Origin: Palaemon carinicauda
Taxonomy: Eukaryota > Arthropoda > Malacostraca > Decapoda > Palaemonidae
Direction: 5' to 3'
Assembly (NCBI RefSeq): GCF_036898095.1
Contig: NC_090759.1
Location: forward strand, 16,501,862-16,565,861
DNA length: 64,000 nt
Shown here piece by piece: positions 12,332 to 23,779 of the stretch. The translations under genes were made by a program, and so were the position numbers. Each line of letters starts with the position of its first letter. Within the stretch, counting starts at the first letter, position 1. The notes under the pieces are model-generated. The model did no database searches. It was not told the origin of the DNA and saw only the letters and a list, made by a program, of their open reading frames with translations.

Positions 12332-12666
12332 CATACATATACCAAGGCATTTCCCACAATTTTGGGGGGTAGCCAAGATCAAACAAATGAAAAAAAAAAA
12401 GGGGGACCTCTCCTCTCTACGTTCCTCCCAGCCTGACAGGGACTCAACCGAGTTTGGCTGGTACTGCTAAGGTGCCACAGCCCACCCTACCCCGTTATCC
12501 ACCACAGATGAATCTTCATGACGCTAAATCCCCTACTGCTGCTGCCTCCGCGGTCAACCAAGGCACCGGAGGAAGCAGCAGGGCCTACCGGAACTATGTC
12601 ACAATCGCTCGCCATTCATTCCTATTTCTAGCACGCTCTCTTGCCTCTCTCACATCTATCCTGCTA

Positions 12667-14112
12667 TCACCCAGAGCTTCCTTCACTCCATCCATCCACC
12701 CACCCAAACCTTGGCCTTCCTCTTGTACTTCTCCCATCAACTCTTGCATTCATCACCTTCTTTAGCAGACAACCATTTTCCATTCTCTCAACATGGCCAA
12801 ACCACCTCAACACATTCATATCCACTCTAGCTGCTAATTCATTTCTTACACCCGTTCTCACCCTCACTACTTCGTTCCTAACCCTATTTACTCGAGATAC
12901 ACCAGCCATACTCCTTAGACACTTCATCTCAAACATTCAATTTCTGTCTCTCCGTCACTTTCATTCCCCACAACTCCAATCCATACATCACAGTTGGTAC
13001 AATCACTTTCTCATACAGAACTCTCTTTACATTCATGCCCAACCCTCTATTGTTTACTACTCCCTTAACTGCCCCCAACACTTTGCATCCTTCATTCACT
13101 CTCTGACGTACATCTGCTTCCACTCCACCATTTGCTGCAACAACAGACCCCAAGTACTTAAATTGATCCACCACCTCAAGTAACTCTCCATTCAACATGA
13201 CATTCAACCTCGCACCACCTTCCCTTCTCATACATCTCATAACTTACTCTTATCCACATTAACTCTCAACTTCCTTCTTTCACTCACCCTTTTAAAATCT
13301 GTCACTAATCGGCCAAGCTTCTCTTCTGCGTCCGCAACTAGTACAGTATCATCCGCAAACAACAACTGATTTACCTCCCACTCATGGTCATTCTCGTCTA
13401 CCAGTTTCAATCCTCGTCCCAGCACACGAGCATTCACCTCTCTCACCACTCCATCAACATACAAGTTAAACAACCACAGCGACATTACACATCCCTGTCT
13501 CAGCCCCACTCTCCCCGGAAACCAATCGCTCACTTCATTTCCTATCTTAACACATGCTTTACTACCTTTGTAAAAACTTTTCACTGCTTGCAACCAGCTT
13601 CCACCTAATCCATATAACCTCATCACATTCCACATTGCTTTCCTATCAACTCTATCATACGCTTTCTCCAGATCCATAAACGCAACATACACCTCCTTAC
13701 CTTTTGCTAAATATTTTTCGCATATCTGCCTAACTGTAAAAATCTGATTCATACAACCTCTACCTCTTCTAAAACCACCCTGTACTTCTAAGATTGCATT
13801 CTCTGTTTTATCCTTAATCCTATTAATCAGTACTCTACCATACATTTTTCCAACTACACACAACAAACTAATACCCCTTGAATTACAACACTCATGCACA
13901 TCTCCCTTACCCTTATATAGTGGTACAATACACGCACAAACCCAATCTACTGGTACCATTGACAACACAAAATCCATATTAAACAATCTCACCAACCATT
14001 CAAGTATCTCAGCACTCACACCATCCATACCAGATGCTTTTCCTACTCTCGTTTCATCTAGTCTAGTGCTGTCCTCACTTCCTCTCTTGTAATCTCTCTC
14101 TCTCATTCTCAT
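12667..14112 (-). pseudogene. RTE-like reverse transcriptase, two frameshifts
   Basis: Three consecutive minus-strand frames (14112-13237, 13240-12929, 12936-12667) form one decayed RT. The first carries the fingers and palm: VYVAFMDLEKAYDRVDR supplies the first catalytic Asp, RVGLRQGCVMS the following motif, and FADDT the catalytic pair. At 13240 the frame slips after NVDKSK, best explained by loss of one base. At about 12936 it slips again after KLNV, best explained by loss of two bases. The last piece has the C-terminal phrase VLRWFGHVERMENG. In the family RT nicks and copies RNA at the target site; this copy cannot encode the whole protein. Confidence 0.85.
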
Positions 14113-14351
14113 CTCCCATCACCGGCACCTCAACACCTGCAACAGCAATTATATCTGCCTCCCTATTATCCTCAACATTTAGTAAACTTTAAAAACATTC
14201 CGCCCACCTTTTCCTTGCCTCCTCTCCTTTTTAACAACCTTCCATTTCCATCTTTCACTGTCTCTTCAATTCTTGAACCAACCTCCCTTACTTTCTTCAC
14301 TTCTTTCCAAAACTTCTTATTCTCTTCATATGAATGACCCAATCCCTGACC

Positions 14352-14640
14352 CTACCTCAGGTCAGCTGCCCTTTTTGCCTCACTTACCTTGCGCTTTACT
14401 TCCACATTTTTCTCTCTATATTTTTCATACTTCTCTACACTATTACTCTGCATCCATTCTTCAAAAGCCCTCTTTTTCTCTTCCACTTTTACCTTCACTC
14501 CTTCATTCCACCATTCACTGCCCTTCCTCATGCTGCCTCCAACAAACTTCTTGTTACACAAATCACTTGCAATCCCAACAAAATTTTCTTTTAACTTCCA
14601 CTCCTCCTTTAAATTACCAGTTTCTCTTACTTTCCCTTTC
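14352..14640 (-). pseudogene. LINE polyprotein fragment, linker upstream of RT
   Basis: A Lys/Glu-rich frame of about 96 codons containing the phrase EWWNEGVKVKVEEKKRAFEE. This is the charged helical spacer found between endonuclease and RT in many LINEs. It begins exactly at the truncation point of the element and ends in a stop near 14352. About 240 bases of disrupted sequence separate it from the RT frame. It belongs to the same decayed polyprotein and is not an independent gene. Confidence 0.65.
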
Positions 14641-14650
14641 ACCGAATCAT
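14641..14650 (+). repeat. Target-site duplication of RTE-like LINE (right)
   Basis: accgaatcat, identical to 12322-12331. Confidence 0.75.
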
Positions 14651-14855
14651 GACACAGGATAATAAATCTAAATCTACGGAAACTTCACTTTTTAAGTTTG
14701 ACATGTGTCCAGATCGACAGACAATGCATCTCTCGGTCCTTATCTCAGTTGCAAGTCAATGACTACCTGTATGTTATTTACAATTCAAGCTAAAAATAGA
14801 CAAATAATGGAACATGACTTTAAATGTGATAAATAGTAGCATAATTATTAATCAA
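14651..14855. other. Short spacer, no gene seen
   Basis: AT-rich spacer between the RTE-like LINE and DIRS element A. Confidence 0.6.
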
Positions 14856-14874
14856 TTTTAAATATTTAACTTAG

Positions 14875-15029
14875 CCGGTGAATATATAATAGCTGCAACT
14901 CTGCGGCTCGACAGAAAACACACTCAAAAAACTCGCGAGCGATCGCTATGAAGGTTGCGGGTGTGCCCACCAGCGCCAACTGTCGGCCAGATACCACTCT
15001 TGCATGTAAACAAACCCTTCAATTCTTCT
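14875..15029 (+). repeat. DIRS-A left inverted terminal repeat
   Basis: Contains actcgcgagcgatcgctat and tctggccgacag-type sequence that recurs in inverted orientation at 21109-21262. Confidence 0.9.
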
Positions 15030-16279
15030 CTGTCGACGTTGACGACAATACGTATCAATACTCGCTGTAGAACCTGGAGTTTTCTCAACATATTTGGTGA
15101 AGTACTTCATTTTGTTTTGAGCTTTCGCAGTGCAGGTGTTTTATCTTCATCTTAAATCTTGAACTCGTTTTTGGATAGATTTAATTTTTGATGACAAGAG
15201 AGAGAGTATGGACTTTCTTTGACTTTTAAATGGCCGACCCTTCCCTTAGACGGAAGTGTGTTTTAGGCTTTTAGCAATTATCTTATCACGTTATAAATTA
15301 AACATAGATTTTCCTCTATATATTTTATATCTCAACCGCCTTTAATAGGCCTCTTCGATTAGCTTTCCATTTATAATAAACATCAAAATAAATTTTAATG
15401 ATTTGTTTATATGCGACCTTTCCTGAGAGTAGGCGGTCCTAACTTGGAAACCGAAGTTAAACAACGTTGAGCCCTTTTCAATCGTAAATAACTTTTACAG
15501 AGCTAATGATTTAAAACTTATTAAATGAAATATTTTTAGTAAATATTTTATGATAGTTTTTTTCTTTGAATAGTCTTCGTACTGTTTCAAAGATGAACTA
15601 ACGTTTAGTTTATTTATGCTACGCAGTTTGCGCTCTATCGTTACGATAGAGAGAGAGAGTATCACGGTTTCACTTTGCAGAAAGAGTAAATCGATTCTGA
15701 CGTTTTGTTCTTTTTTCTTTCAAAGCTTAAATGTTTTAAAGACTATTTTAAAGGAACTTTTAATTGAAAAACCTTTCAGTTTTTTCCTTTGGGCAAATAA
15801 CCTGTTTATTGACGAAAGGTAAGTGGGCTCTTCTCTTAGGTGCGAAATCAAGAGAGAGAGAGAGATAGAGACGGAGAGGGAGAGAGAACGTTCCGATCTT
15901 TATCTCGTCCCAAGCAAGTAACGTTGTTCTCGAGTTACTCTCGTCCCTAGTCTCTGTACGGGGAGAAAGGATAAAACGTTTTTAGTTTTTATTTCTCGTC
16001 CCAAGGCACTGTACGGTGAGAGATTGAAAACGTAGTTTTGAATGAACTAGTGTTTAGTCTCTTCCCCAGCCACTGATTTTTTTATCTTAAAATATGTTTA
16101 CTGTTTTTTGCTGGTATTAATGTGCTTACATTATACGACTGATTTCGCAATTACAACCTTTTGATGAGGGTAGAATTGCGTGCTTCAGGTAGAAATCAGT
16201 TTTATTCATACCTAATGTGAATTGTTAAAAAATTCGATTTCAGTGAAATAAGTGCAAAACAGAAAATCGTAGGGATAAA
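15030..16279 (+). other. DIRS-A 5' untranslated region
   Basis: About 1.2 kb between the left terminal repeat and the first coding-like sequence. Short GA-rich blocks (15640-15658, 15850-15890) and repeated tctcgtccc phrases near 15900-16010 are visible. No long frame exists on either strand. It presumably contains the promoter, but I cannot point to one. Confidence 0.5.
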
Positions 16280-17400
16280 GTGATATTGCGCAAAGTGTTA
16301 TCAGTGTTGCGACCGAGGGTTCGTCTGTTCGTGCCTGTCGTTCGCCTAGTCCGGGACCTCTTGCAAGCTCCCAAGCCCAGGGGAGAAGTAATGTCGTACG
16401 ACTTATGGGTTCGAGAGGCCTTGATCAGCGAACAGACGTTCCCTCTATGGTATCAGGTGTATCTTACCAAGATCACCCCTACCATAAGGCGAGAGAGACG
16501 ATTTTCTCCTCGTCATCCGAAGGCTTTTCGCATAAGAAACCGTGGAACAAGGTTTCGAGGCCCTTTAAGCGAAAGTCAGTCCTTTCAGGACAGGTCCAGC
16601 GTCCTGGTTTTAACTATTAGGACAGCTCTGACCCTATGCAGTCATCGGAAGACTGCTCGCCGCCTAACAAAAGCGTAACACAGACTCCGAGAGTCTTTTT
16701 GTAGGCAAGGTTTTGCGGTCACAGACGTTACCCTCGTCTCTTACCGCAACCATTCCCGTTGATCCTAAATGGGTTGTACGGCAAGACATGCAGAATAAGC
16801 TTGCCTCCCTTATGGAAGACTATTCTGCCGATAAGTCCGTTGAGCCTAGCCGTTTATCTCATCGAGATCCTGGCCTTCAGCCACCCTAACGTTTCTTTGT
16901 GCGTCCTGTTGACGTTGGCGTAGCCAAGTCACGTCAGTCAGGTTGTTTAGAACCACACTCGATGCGGTCTCGTGTGGTTTTTCAGCCACATTTGGACGTT
17001 AGGCCACTTGCTGATGCTCCTGTTGACGTTCAGGACGTTCGCCAACAATCGGAGTTGACTTATTTTGACGCTGAGCGTCAACCTCCGCATTCTAGAGTTG
17101 TTTTGACTGCTCAGTCTAGGCGGTCAAAGCAGTCTCGAGTGGACGCTGAGCGTCCTCACGCACCTGTTGTTGTTGACAGTTCACAGACTGTCAAGCAGTT
17201 ACATGACGTTGCGTCCTGGTCCGCTACTAATGCACCAGTGCATGTGGACTCTGCTTGTAAAGCATTGCCACCACGGTAGGTCTCTCCCTTGCTTGAGACT
17301 CGGCTATTATCGGACAAGGTTCCTTCAGATGAGGAAGTTGCTGTTCCCCCTCCTACTGATATTCCCTTGAGGACTCTGTCAGACGGAGAGGAGCCTAAAG
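16280..17400 (+). pseudogene. DIRS-A gag-like region, decayed
   Basis: Several short plus-strand frames (16280-16678, 16405-16620, 16899-17279) sit where DIRS elements encode their first ORF. From 16900 to 17280 the DNA is rich in gacgtt, gttgacgttc and gtcctg phrases. That is a degenerate short-period repeat giving Val-Asp-Val and Gln/Arg-rich peptide, comparable to the low-complexity Gag tract in family C at 63.6-64.0 kb. No zinc knuckle survives. I assign it as gag from position and composition, not from a recognisable fold. Confidence 0.5.
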
Positions 17401-17697
17401 CTGCTTAGCCCTCTATGGACTTTAAATAAATCATACTGATTTTTAAGGATCTTTTTCCGGATCTTTTTGTAACTGCTGCTCCTCGTTCGCCTAAACGTCA
17501 GAGCTTACACTAGGCCTAGCTACTTCGAAGCCGTTGTTTTTAAGCTAGTGCTCTCTCGCTCTTCTAAGAGAGCTTTACGTTTGCTAGGCGACTAGTTTAT
17601 CACCAGGAGGAGTTTGGGGGAGACAGCCTTTGCTTTCCCTTCTTTTAAACTGGCTTATAGAGCGAGAGTCTGATATGACACGAGAGAAGTTCTCGGC

Positions 17698-19730
17698 TTG
17701 GGAGTTCCTGCCTCTGCCCAGATAGACTTCTCAAACCTCATAGACTCTCCCTGGCGCCTGGCCATGAGACGCTCCAAGATTTTACAGGTCGAATTCACAG
17801 CTATTTTCGAGCCTTTGAAGTTTTGCTGTTCAATTATGTCATGCATAAACAAGGCTTTCAGGGATGGCTCCAATGATCTGACAGCCACGTTCTCTGCAGG
17901 AACAAGTCCCTCAGGGATGGCTCCAATGATTTGGCAGCCATGTTCACTGCAGGAGTACGTAAGAGGCAAGTGCGCTCAATGTGTTCATTGTCAAGACAAA
18001 CTTCACGATGAAGTCTACCAGGCTGTCTTGACAGCATTTATGGAAGGCGACTGGATGGTCTCTCTCGACCTTCAGGAGGCATACTTCCACATTCCTATAC
18101 ACCCGGATTCCCAACCGTTTCTGAGGTTTGTTTACAGGAATGTGGGGTACCAGTTTCGAGCCCTGTGCTTTGGCCTCAGTCCTGCGCCTCTCGTGTTTAC
18201 GAGGCTCATGAGGAATGTGGCAAAATCCCTCCATCTATCGGGGATCCGAGCCTCCCTGTACTTGGACGACTGGCTTCTCAGAGCATCGTCCAGTCTTCGC
18301 TGTCTGGAGGATCTACATTGGACGTTGAGTCTGGCCAGGGAGTTGGGACTTTTGGTCAACCTAAAAGTCCCAACTGATCCCATCCCAGATTATTCTATAT
18401 TTGGGGATGGAGATTCGCAGTCAAGCCCTGCTCGAAGTCCAACTAATGCTGAAACGAAACGTTTATTCAGTCAGGAGTTGGAACAGTCTCGTAGGGACTC
18501 TCTCATCCCTGGAGCAGTTTGTCTCACTAGGGAGACTACACCTTCTGCCTCTCCGGTTCCATCTAGCCTCTCACTGGAACTAGGACAAGACATTAGAGAC
18601 GGTATCATTCCCAGTCTCCGAACCAGTAAAGGCATGCCTGAAATGGTGGGACAGCAATATCAGTCTGAGAGAGGGACTATCCCTAGCAGTCAAGAACCCA
18701 AACCACGTGTTGTCCTCAGACGCGTCGGATTTGGGTTGGGGTGCGACCCTGGACGGTCGGGAATGCTCGGGTCTGTGGACCTCAAGTCAGAAGAGCATGC
18801 ACATCAACGGCAAGGAGCTATTAGTAGTCCACTTGGCCTTGATGATATTAGAAAGCTTCTTCGAAACTTAGTGGTAGAGGCAACTCAGACAATACCACAA
18901 CTTTGGCGTACATCTCCAAGCAAGGAGGCACACACTCCTTCACGCTGCTCGAGATCGCAAGGGACCTTCTCTTATGGTCAAGAATTCGAGGCATCTCCCT
19001 GTTGACGAGATTCATCCAGGGGGACTTGAACGTCTTGGCAGACTGTCTCAGTCGGAGGGGTCAGGTGATACCCACGGAATGGACCCTCCACAAGGACGTG
19101 GGCAAGAGTCTTTGGGCTACTTGGGGTCAACCCACCATAGACCTCTTTGCCTCCTCGTTGACCAAAAGGTTACCAATCTATTGCTCTCCAGTCCTAGATA
19201 CAGAAGCAATCTACATAGACGCGTTTCTACTGGATTGGTCTTTTCTGGACTTATATGCATTCCCACCATTCAAGATAGTCAACAAGGTACTGCAGAAGTT
19301 CGCCTCTCACGAAGGGACAAGGTTGACGTTGGTTGCTACCCTCTGGCCCGCGAGAGAGTGGTGCACCGAGGTACTTCAATGGCTGGTAGACTTTCCAAGA
19401 AGTCTTCCTCTAACGGTAGATCTGTTACGTCAGCCCCACGTAAAGAATGTCCATCAAAGCCTCCCCGCTCTTCGTCTGACTTCCTTCAGACTATCGAAAG
19501 ACTCTCAAGAGCTAGAGGCTTTTCGAAGGAGGCAGCCAGTGCGATTGCAAGAGCTAGGAGAGCTTCTACCATTAGAGTACACCAGTCGAAGTGGGAAGTC
19601 TTTCGAGACTGGTGCAAGTCAGCATCTGTGTCCTCGTCCAGTACCTCTCGTCCAGTACCTCTGTAGCCCAAATCGCAGATTTTCTTTTACATCTGAGAAA
19701 GGTTCACTCCCTTTCAGCTCCCACGATTAA
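17698..19730 (+). pseudogene. DIRS-A reverse transcriptase / RNase H
   Basis: The first frame (17698-19005) carries an RT core from about 17950. MVSLDLQEAYFHIPIHPDSQ holds the first catalytic Asp, ALCFGLSPAPLVFTRLM follows, and SLYLDDWLL holds the catalytic pair near 18258. After about 18400 the meaningful reading moves to another frame, and from 18903 it is in the 18903-19730 frame. There ISKQGGTHSFTLLEIARDL, GDLNVLADCLSRRGQVIPTE and QPTIDLFASSLTKRLPIYCS form the RNase H end and the conserved DIRS stretch after it. The family copies element RNA into DNA; frameshifts make this copy inactive. Confidence 0.85.
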
Positions 19731-20568
19731 GGGCTACAGGAGCATGTTGGCTTCGGTCTTTCGACATAGAGGCTTAGATCTTTCCAACAATAAAGATCTC
19801 TAAGATCTCCTTAAGTCTTTCGAGACCTCTAAGGAACGTCGTTTGGCAACTCCTGGATGGAACTTAGACGTGGTCCTAAGGTTCCTCATGTCAGACAGGT
19901 TTGAGCCATTACATTCAGCCTCCCTGAAGGATCTCACCCTCAAGACACTTTTCCTAGTGTGCTTGACTTCGGCTAAAAGGGTCAGTGAACTTCATGCCTT
20001 CAGTAAGAACATCGGCTTTTCTACAGAAAAAAGCCACTTGTTCACTTCAACTTGGTTTCCTGGCCAAAAATGAACTGCCTTCTCGTCCTTGGCCTAAATC
20101 TTTTGATATTCCTTGCTTATCAGAGATCGTAGGCAACGAACTGGAAAGAGTATTATGTCCTGTTAGAGCTCTTAAGTTCGATTTAGCTCGTACTAAGTCA
20201 TTACGAGGGAAATCTGAGGCATTATGGTGCTCAGTTAAGAAACCTTCATTGCCTATGTCAAAGAATGCTTTGTCATATTCTATCAGATTTTTTTAATACG
20301 AGAAGCTCATTCTCAATTGAATGAGAAAGACCGATGTTTGCTTAAGGTTAAGACGCACGAAGTTAGAGATATAGCAACCTCCGTGGCCTTCAAGCAAAAT
20401 AAATCTCTGCAAAGTATTATGGACGCGACTTTTTGGAGAAGCAAGTCAGTGTTCGCGTCATTTTACTTTAAAGATGTCCAGACTCTTTACGAGGACTGCT
20501 ACACACTGGGTCCATTCGTTGCAGCGAGTGCAGTAGTGGGTGAGGGTTCTACCGCTACACTTCCCTAA
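19480..20568 (+). pseudogene. DIRS-A tyrosine recombinase
   Basis: The recombinase is spread over several plus frames. The N-terminal DNA-binding part is at about 19480-19670 (RRASTIRVHQSKWEVFRDWC) and 19591-19800 (APTIKGYRSMLASVFRHRG). The catalytic part is at 19843-20073 with the first Arg in SAKRVSELHAFS, and at 19985-20296 with ELERVLCPVRAL. The C-terminal part is at 20317-20568 with HEVRDIATSVAF (His and second Arg) and FASFYFKD (likely nucleophile Tyr). All core catalytic residues are visible but in different frames. In this family the enzyme inserts the circular DNA copy into the genome by strand exchange. Confidence 0.85.
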
Positions 20569-20969
20569 TTCCAATATCCTTTTAATCTGTCTCTTGAAAT
20601 GTTTTTAATATTGTTTTATGGGTTGTTCGGAAGGCTAAGAAGCCTTTCGCATCCTGGTTGATTTGGCGGGTGGTCAAAGTCATTTCTTGAGAGCGCCCAG
20701 ATTAGGGGTTTGATGAGGTCCTGTTGTATGGGTTGCAACCCTTGATACTTCAGCTCCTGGGAGTCTTTCAGCATCCTAAGAGGATCGCTGGGCTCCGTGA
20801 GGAAGACAGACTTACAAGGCAGAGTAATCGTCTAAGTCAACTTCCTTACCAGGTACCTATATATTTTGGTTTTGTTATATTGATAACTGTCAAAATGAAA
20901 AAACTCTTAGCTTATACGCTGTAAACTTAATTAACTCTGGTCTCTACCCACCGCCTTGGGTGTGAATCA
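20569..20969 (+). other. DIRS-A 3' untranslated region
   Basis: About 400 bases between the recombinase stop and the internal complementary region. No coding frame of note. Confidence 0.6.
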
Positions 20970-21063
20970 GCTATTATATATTCACCGGCTAAGTTAAATA
21001 TTTAAAAATGATATTTTAATTATAAAATAAATTTTTGAATATACTTACCCGGTGAATATATAA
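20970..21063 (+). repeat. DIRS-A internal complementary region (ICR)
   Basis: Bases 20970-21007 are the reverse complement of the element's left outer end (14856 onward). Bases 21006-21063 are the reverse complement of its right outer end (about 21249-21304). The junction reads aaatatttaaaa|atgatatttt. This is the hallmark DIRS arrangement, in which the ICR serves as template to restore the ends during replication. Confidence 0.9.
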
Positions 21064-21108
21064 ATTAAATGACCCTCCCTTCCTCCCCAATAGAGACGCA
21101 GCGGGACG

Positions 21109-21262
21109 AGAAGAATTGAAGGGTTTGTTTACATGCAAGAGTGGTATCTGGCCGACAGTTGGTGCTGGTGGGCACACCCGCAACCTTCATAGCGATCGCT
21201 CGCGAGTTTTTTGAGTGTGTTTTCTGTCGAGCCGCAGAGTTGCAGCTATTATATATTCACCG
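21109..21262 (-). repeat. DIRS-A right inverted terminal repeat
   Basis: Inverted copy of 14875-15029, differing by a few substitutions (for example gttggtgctgg against the complement of ccagcgccaac). Confidence 0.9.
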
Positions 21263-21304
21263 GGTAAGTATATTCAAAAATTTATTTTATAATTAAAATA
21301 TCAT

Positions 21305-22639
21305 GATTCACTAGAGCAACCTATTTTCCAAAATAAATCATACCAATAAAAGTAATTACTAAATCAGAATTAAGCACAATGTATTGTCCAACAAAAAATA
21401 TCTAAAATCATTATTCCTCTTTCTCTCTCCCTATGGTAGATGGATAACAAACTGGTAGTGGAAACAGGGACTGTTACATTCATAAAACTATTAGTGCCCT
21501 ATTATAAAATGAAATTTTAGCCAGGAAACTCCATGAGGACTTTCTTTTACATTCAGAAAGGTCTTATTATGCACTAGACTTAATTCATAACTCTTGCGTA
21601 CAATATCTTAAAATGAGTATTTGTCAAATCTTCCAGTAAATTAATTCAGAAATGATTGAGAAGCAGCGTTATCAATGGGTCTCTGACGAGGTGATATTGC
21701 AGCAGACTACCACACATAACATTCACTGCCTCAGAGTGGCTGTGAAAAGATCTTGTTTGACCGATCAAAAGCAACTTTCAGATCTACAAATCTGACTATC
21801 TTGTTAACTCAATCTAGGACCAACTGGTAAAATTCCTATTGCAGCTGTAGAAAAGGTCTCAACTCTTGAGGGCCACCAAATTGCAATCAATGACCGACAT
21901 CCAGCCTAAAATGCCAAGGTTGCCTTGCCTAGTTCATTCCACTCAAGAAGTGCAAGAACATCCATAGAGGAACATTCCATCTCAAGAGTTCTCTGCTTCT
22001 ATTGGTACTGGATCTGCGGTGAAAAATCCCCAAGCACACTTACTTCACACGTGAGATGGTCTGGCAGGCTTGTCCAAAGATATACTCCAAAAGTGTGAAA
22101 ATGAGCGTTCTGACCAAAGAACAGAACCTGCAACGTAATTGGGGACCTAAGTCATATCAGCCCACTAGTAAAGATCTATCACACCGATCAAGGTAGAGAC
22201 AGTAGAAGTACCCCATCCTCTTCCCTCTTACGATCGAGGAGAGGGAGAATCGACCTAGAGCATGGAGCAGTGACCCCCCAATCACAGGCCATCTGCTGCG
22301 TGAATGCACGACCTCAAGATGTGCCATCTTCTAAACCTAGTTACTGCAGTACCCCGTTCAGAGAAGGAACAGCTGTAGTCCAACATCCAGGTAAAAAAGG
22401 TGAAGAGTGGCTCCCTATCTTTCAACACATGGCCGACAAAAGGTTGACACAGGTACATACAGGGCAGTATACCTGGCTAAGAAAGCAGTCAGGTGTTGTC
22501 CACCTCCCACACCCACCCCCAAAAGATAGGTGGTGTCGCCAACAGCCTTATTCTTGGGACTATGACTGGTCTTTAAGTTTCTCCGACTTCTTAAAAGAAT
22601 CCTTTAAATCAGAATTAAAGAGCTGGAAGAGGTAGTGGA
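21305..22639. other. Unassigned region
   Basis: No supportable gene. One plus frame (22270-22635, 121 codons) is open and has Pro/Trp-rich and acidic patches but no domain I recognise, and it ends at the boundary of repeat R1. It could be a fragment of a decayed transposon or a chance frame. Confidence 0.4.
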
Positions 22640-22881
22640 ATTATTATTTATATTATCATTATTTGCTAAGCTACAACCCTAGTTGGAAAAACAGGATGCT
22701 ATAAGCCCAGGGGCCCCAACAGGGAAAATAGATCAGTAAGGAAAGGAAAAAAGGAAAAACAAAATATTTTAAGAATAGCAACAACATTAAAATAAATATT
22801 TCCTATATAAACTATAAAAACTTTAACAAAACAAGAAAAAGAAATTAGATAGAATAGCGTGCCCGAGTATACCCTCAAGCT
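22640..22881 (+). repeat. Dispersed repeat family R1, second copy
   Basis: Starts with an attatt-rich leader, then tgctaagctacaaccctagt, ccaacagggaaaatag and aaaatattttaagaat, and ends at accctcaagc. It shares its second half with 7211-7370 and its first half with 23472-23630. Confidence 0.8.
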
Positions 22882-23471
22882 TACCAGCTTTCTCCAGAGC
22901 CTATGCAAGCAGAGAAGTCGGGATCGAAGTGACCATCAATGATGAAGCTCCCAAAAGGGCAGAAACCACACAGAGTGCTCTGGCAGGAACTACAACATTG
23001 AGGACACTGTCACAAGGGAAGCAGCAAGACCACAGATATGGGGACTGAGGTCACAGTCACAAAGGACTGTGGCTCGCTGTGTTTACCTGCAATAGGTAAT
23101 ATTAGTACTCCATTTAGCATGCAATTCTATGATGCCACTTTTGCCAATGGGAAAGAAACTAAAGCTAATCAAAGGGGATAGGCAACAGGAGTGTACATAC
23201 AGGTTTACCGGCCCAAGAATCTTCTGCAGTAATTAATATAACAACATTACAGCATTACACAATGGATACACTAACACAATAGAAATCAAAAGAAAAATTA
23301 TCAGCACAGCACCACTAACCATTTAGGTGCAAAGTTCTAAGCAGTAAGTGAGCACGATACAACTCTTTGAGCCGTTGACTGTTTGTTGCGTGGGGTAGCG
23401 TAATCTTCGTACCACATTTTATACTAAAATCACTATCAGCATACTGGATATGTACAGGTTTTTTTACATCA
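22882..23471. other. Unassigned region
   Basis: About 590 bases between two R1 copies. No gene, RNA or transposon signature seen. Confidence 0.5.
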
Positions 23472-23630
23472 CATTATTATTATCATTACTTGCTAAGCTA
23501 CAACCCTAGTTGGAAAAGCAGGATGCATTAAGCCCAGGGGCTCCAACAGGGAAAATAGCCCAGTGAGGAAAGAAAAAAAAAAGGAAAATAAAATATTTTA
23601 AGAAGAGTAACAACATTCAAATATCTCCTA
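23472..23630 (+). repeat. Dispersed repeat family R1, third copy
   Basis: Same leader and order as 22640-22881, ending soon after aaaatattttaagaa. The two copies diverge by scattered substitutions. Confidence 0.8.
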
Positions 23631-23779
23631 GAGTGTTGGAAGACTTTTGGAAAAGTGGGGTGGAATTTTGTTCCATTTCCAACCAAGTCCATTCATAACT
23701 TGGCTGTGGACCAGGGATCGAAGGTCCAATGATCCCAAATATGGAAAAAGTCTACCTCCTACCTGGAACCTCTCAATAT

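Larger units (their letters stand above)
12332..14640 (-). mobile_element. 5'-truncated RTE-like LINE
   Basis: A 2.3-kb non-LTR retrotransposon lying on the minus strand between two exact copies of ACCGAATCAT. Reading 5' to 3' on the minus strand it holds the linker upstream of the reverse transcriptase, the RT domain, a C-terminal region and a 3' UTR that ends in a gtatatgtatgta tail. The endonuclease half is missing, which is the usual result of incomplete target-primed reverse transcription. The C-terminal phrase WFGHVERM is typical of RTE-type LINEs, so I favour that clade, but a full phylogeny is needed. Confidence 0.85.
14856..21304 (+). mobile_element. DIRS-type retrotransposon, family A
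   Basis: A 6.4-kb element with terminal inverted repeats of about 155 bp (14875-15029 and 21109-21262). Near its right side it has an internal complementary region (20970-21063) that is the reverse complement of the two outermost ends. Inverted termini, an ICR and a tyrosine recombinase in place of a DDE integrase define the DIRS order. Coding content in order is a decayed gag-like region, RT/RNase H and tyrosine recombinase. Several frameshifts and stops make it defective. No target-site duplication is seen, as expected for recombinase-mediated insertion. Confidence 0.9.

Noticed and set aside
12454..14662. Plus-strand Ser/Thr/Leu/His-rich frames of 74-180 codons
   Set aside because: They are the reverse strand of the RTE-like LINE, whose minus-strand RT motifs are unambiguous.
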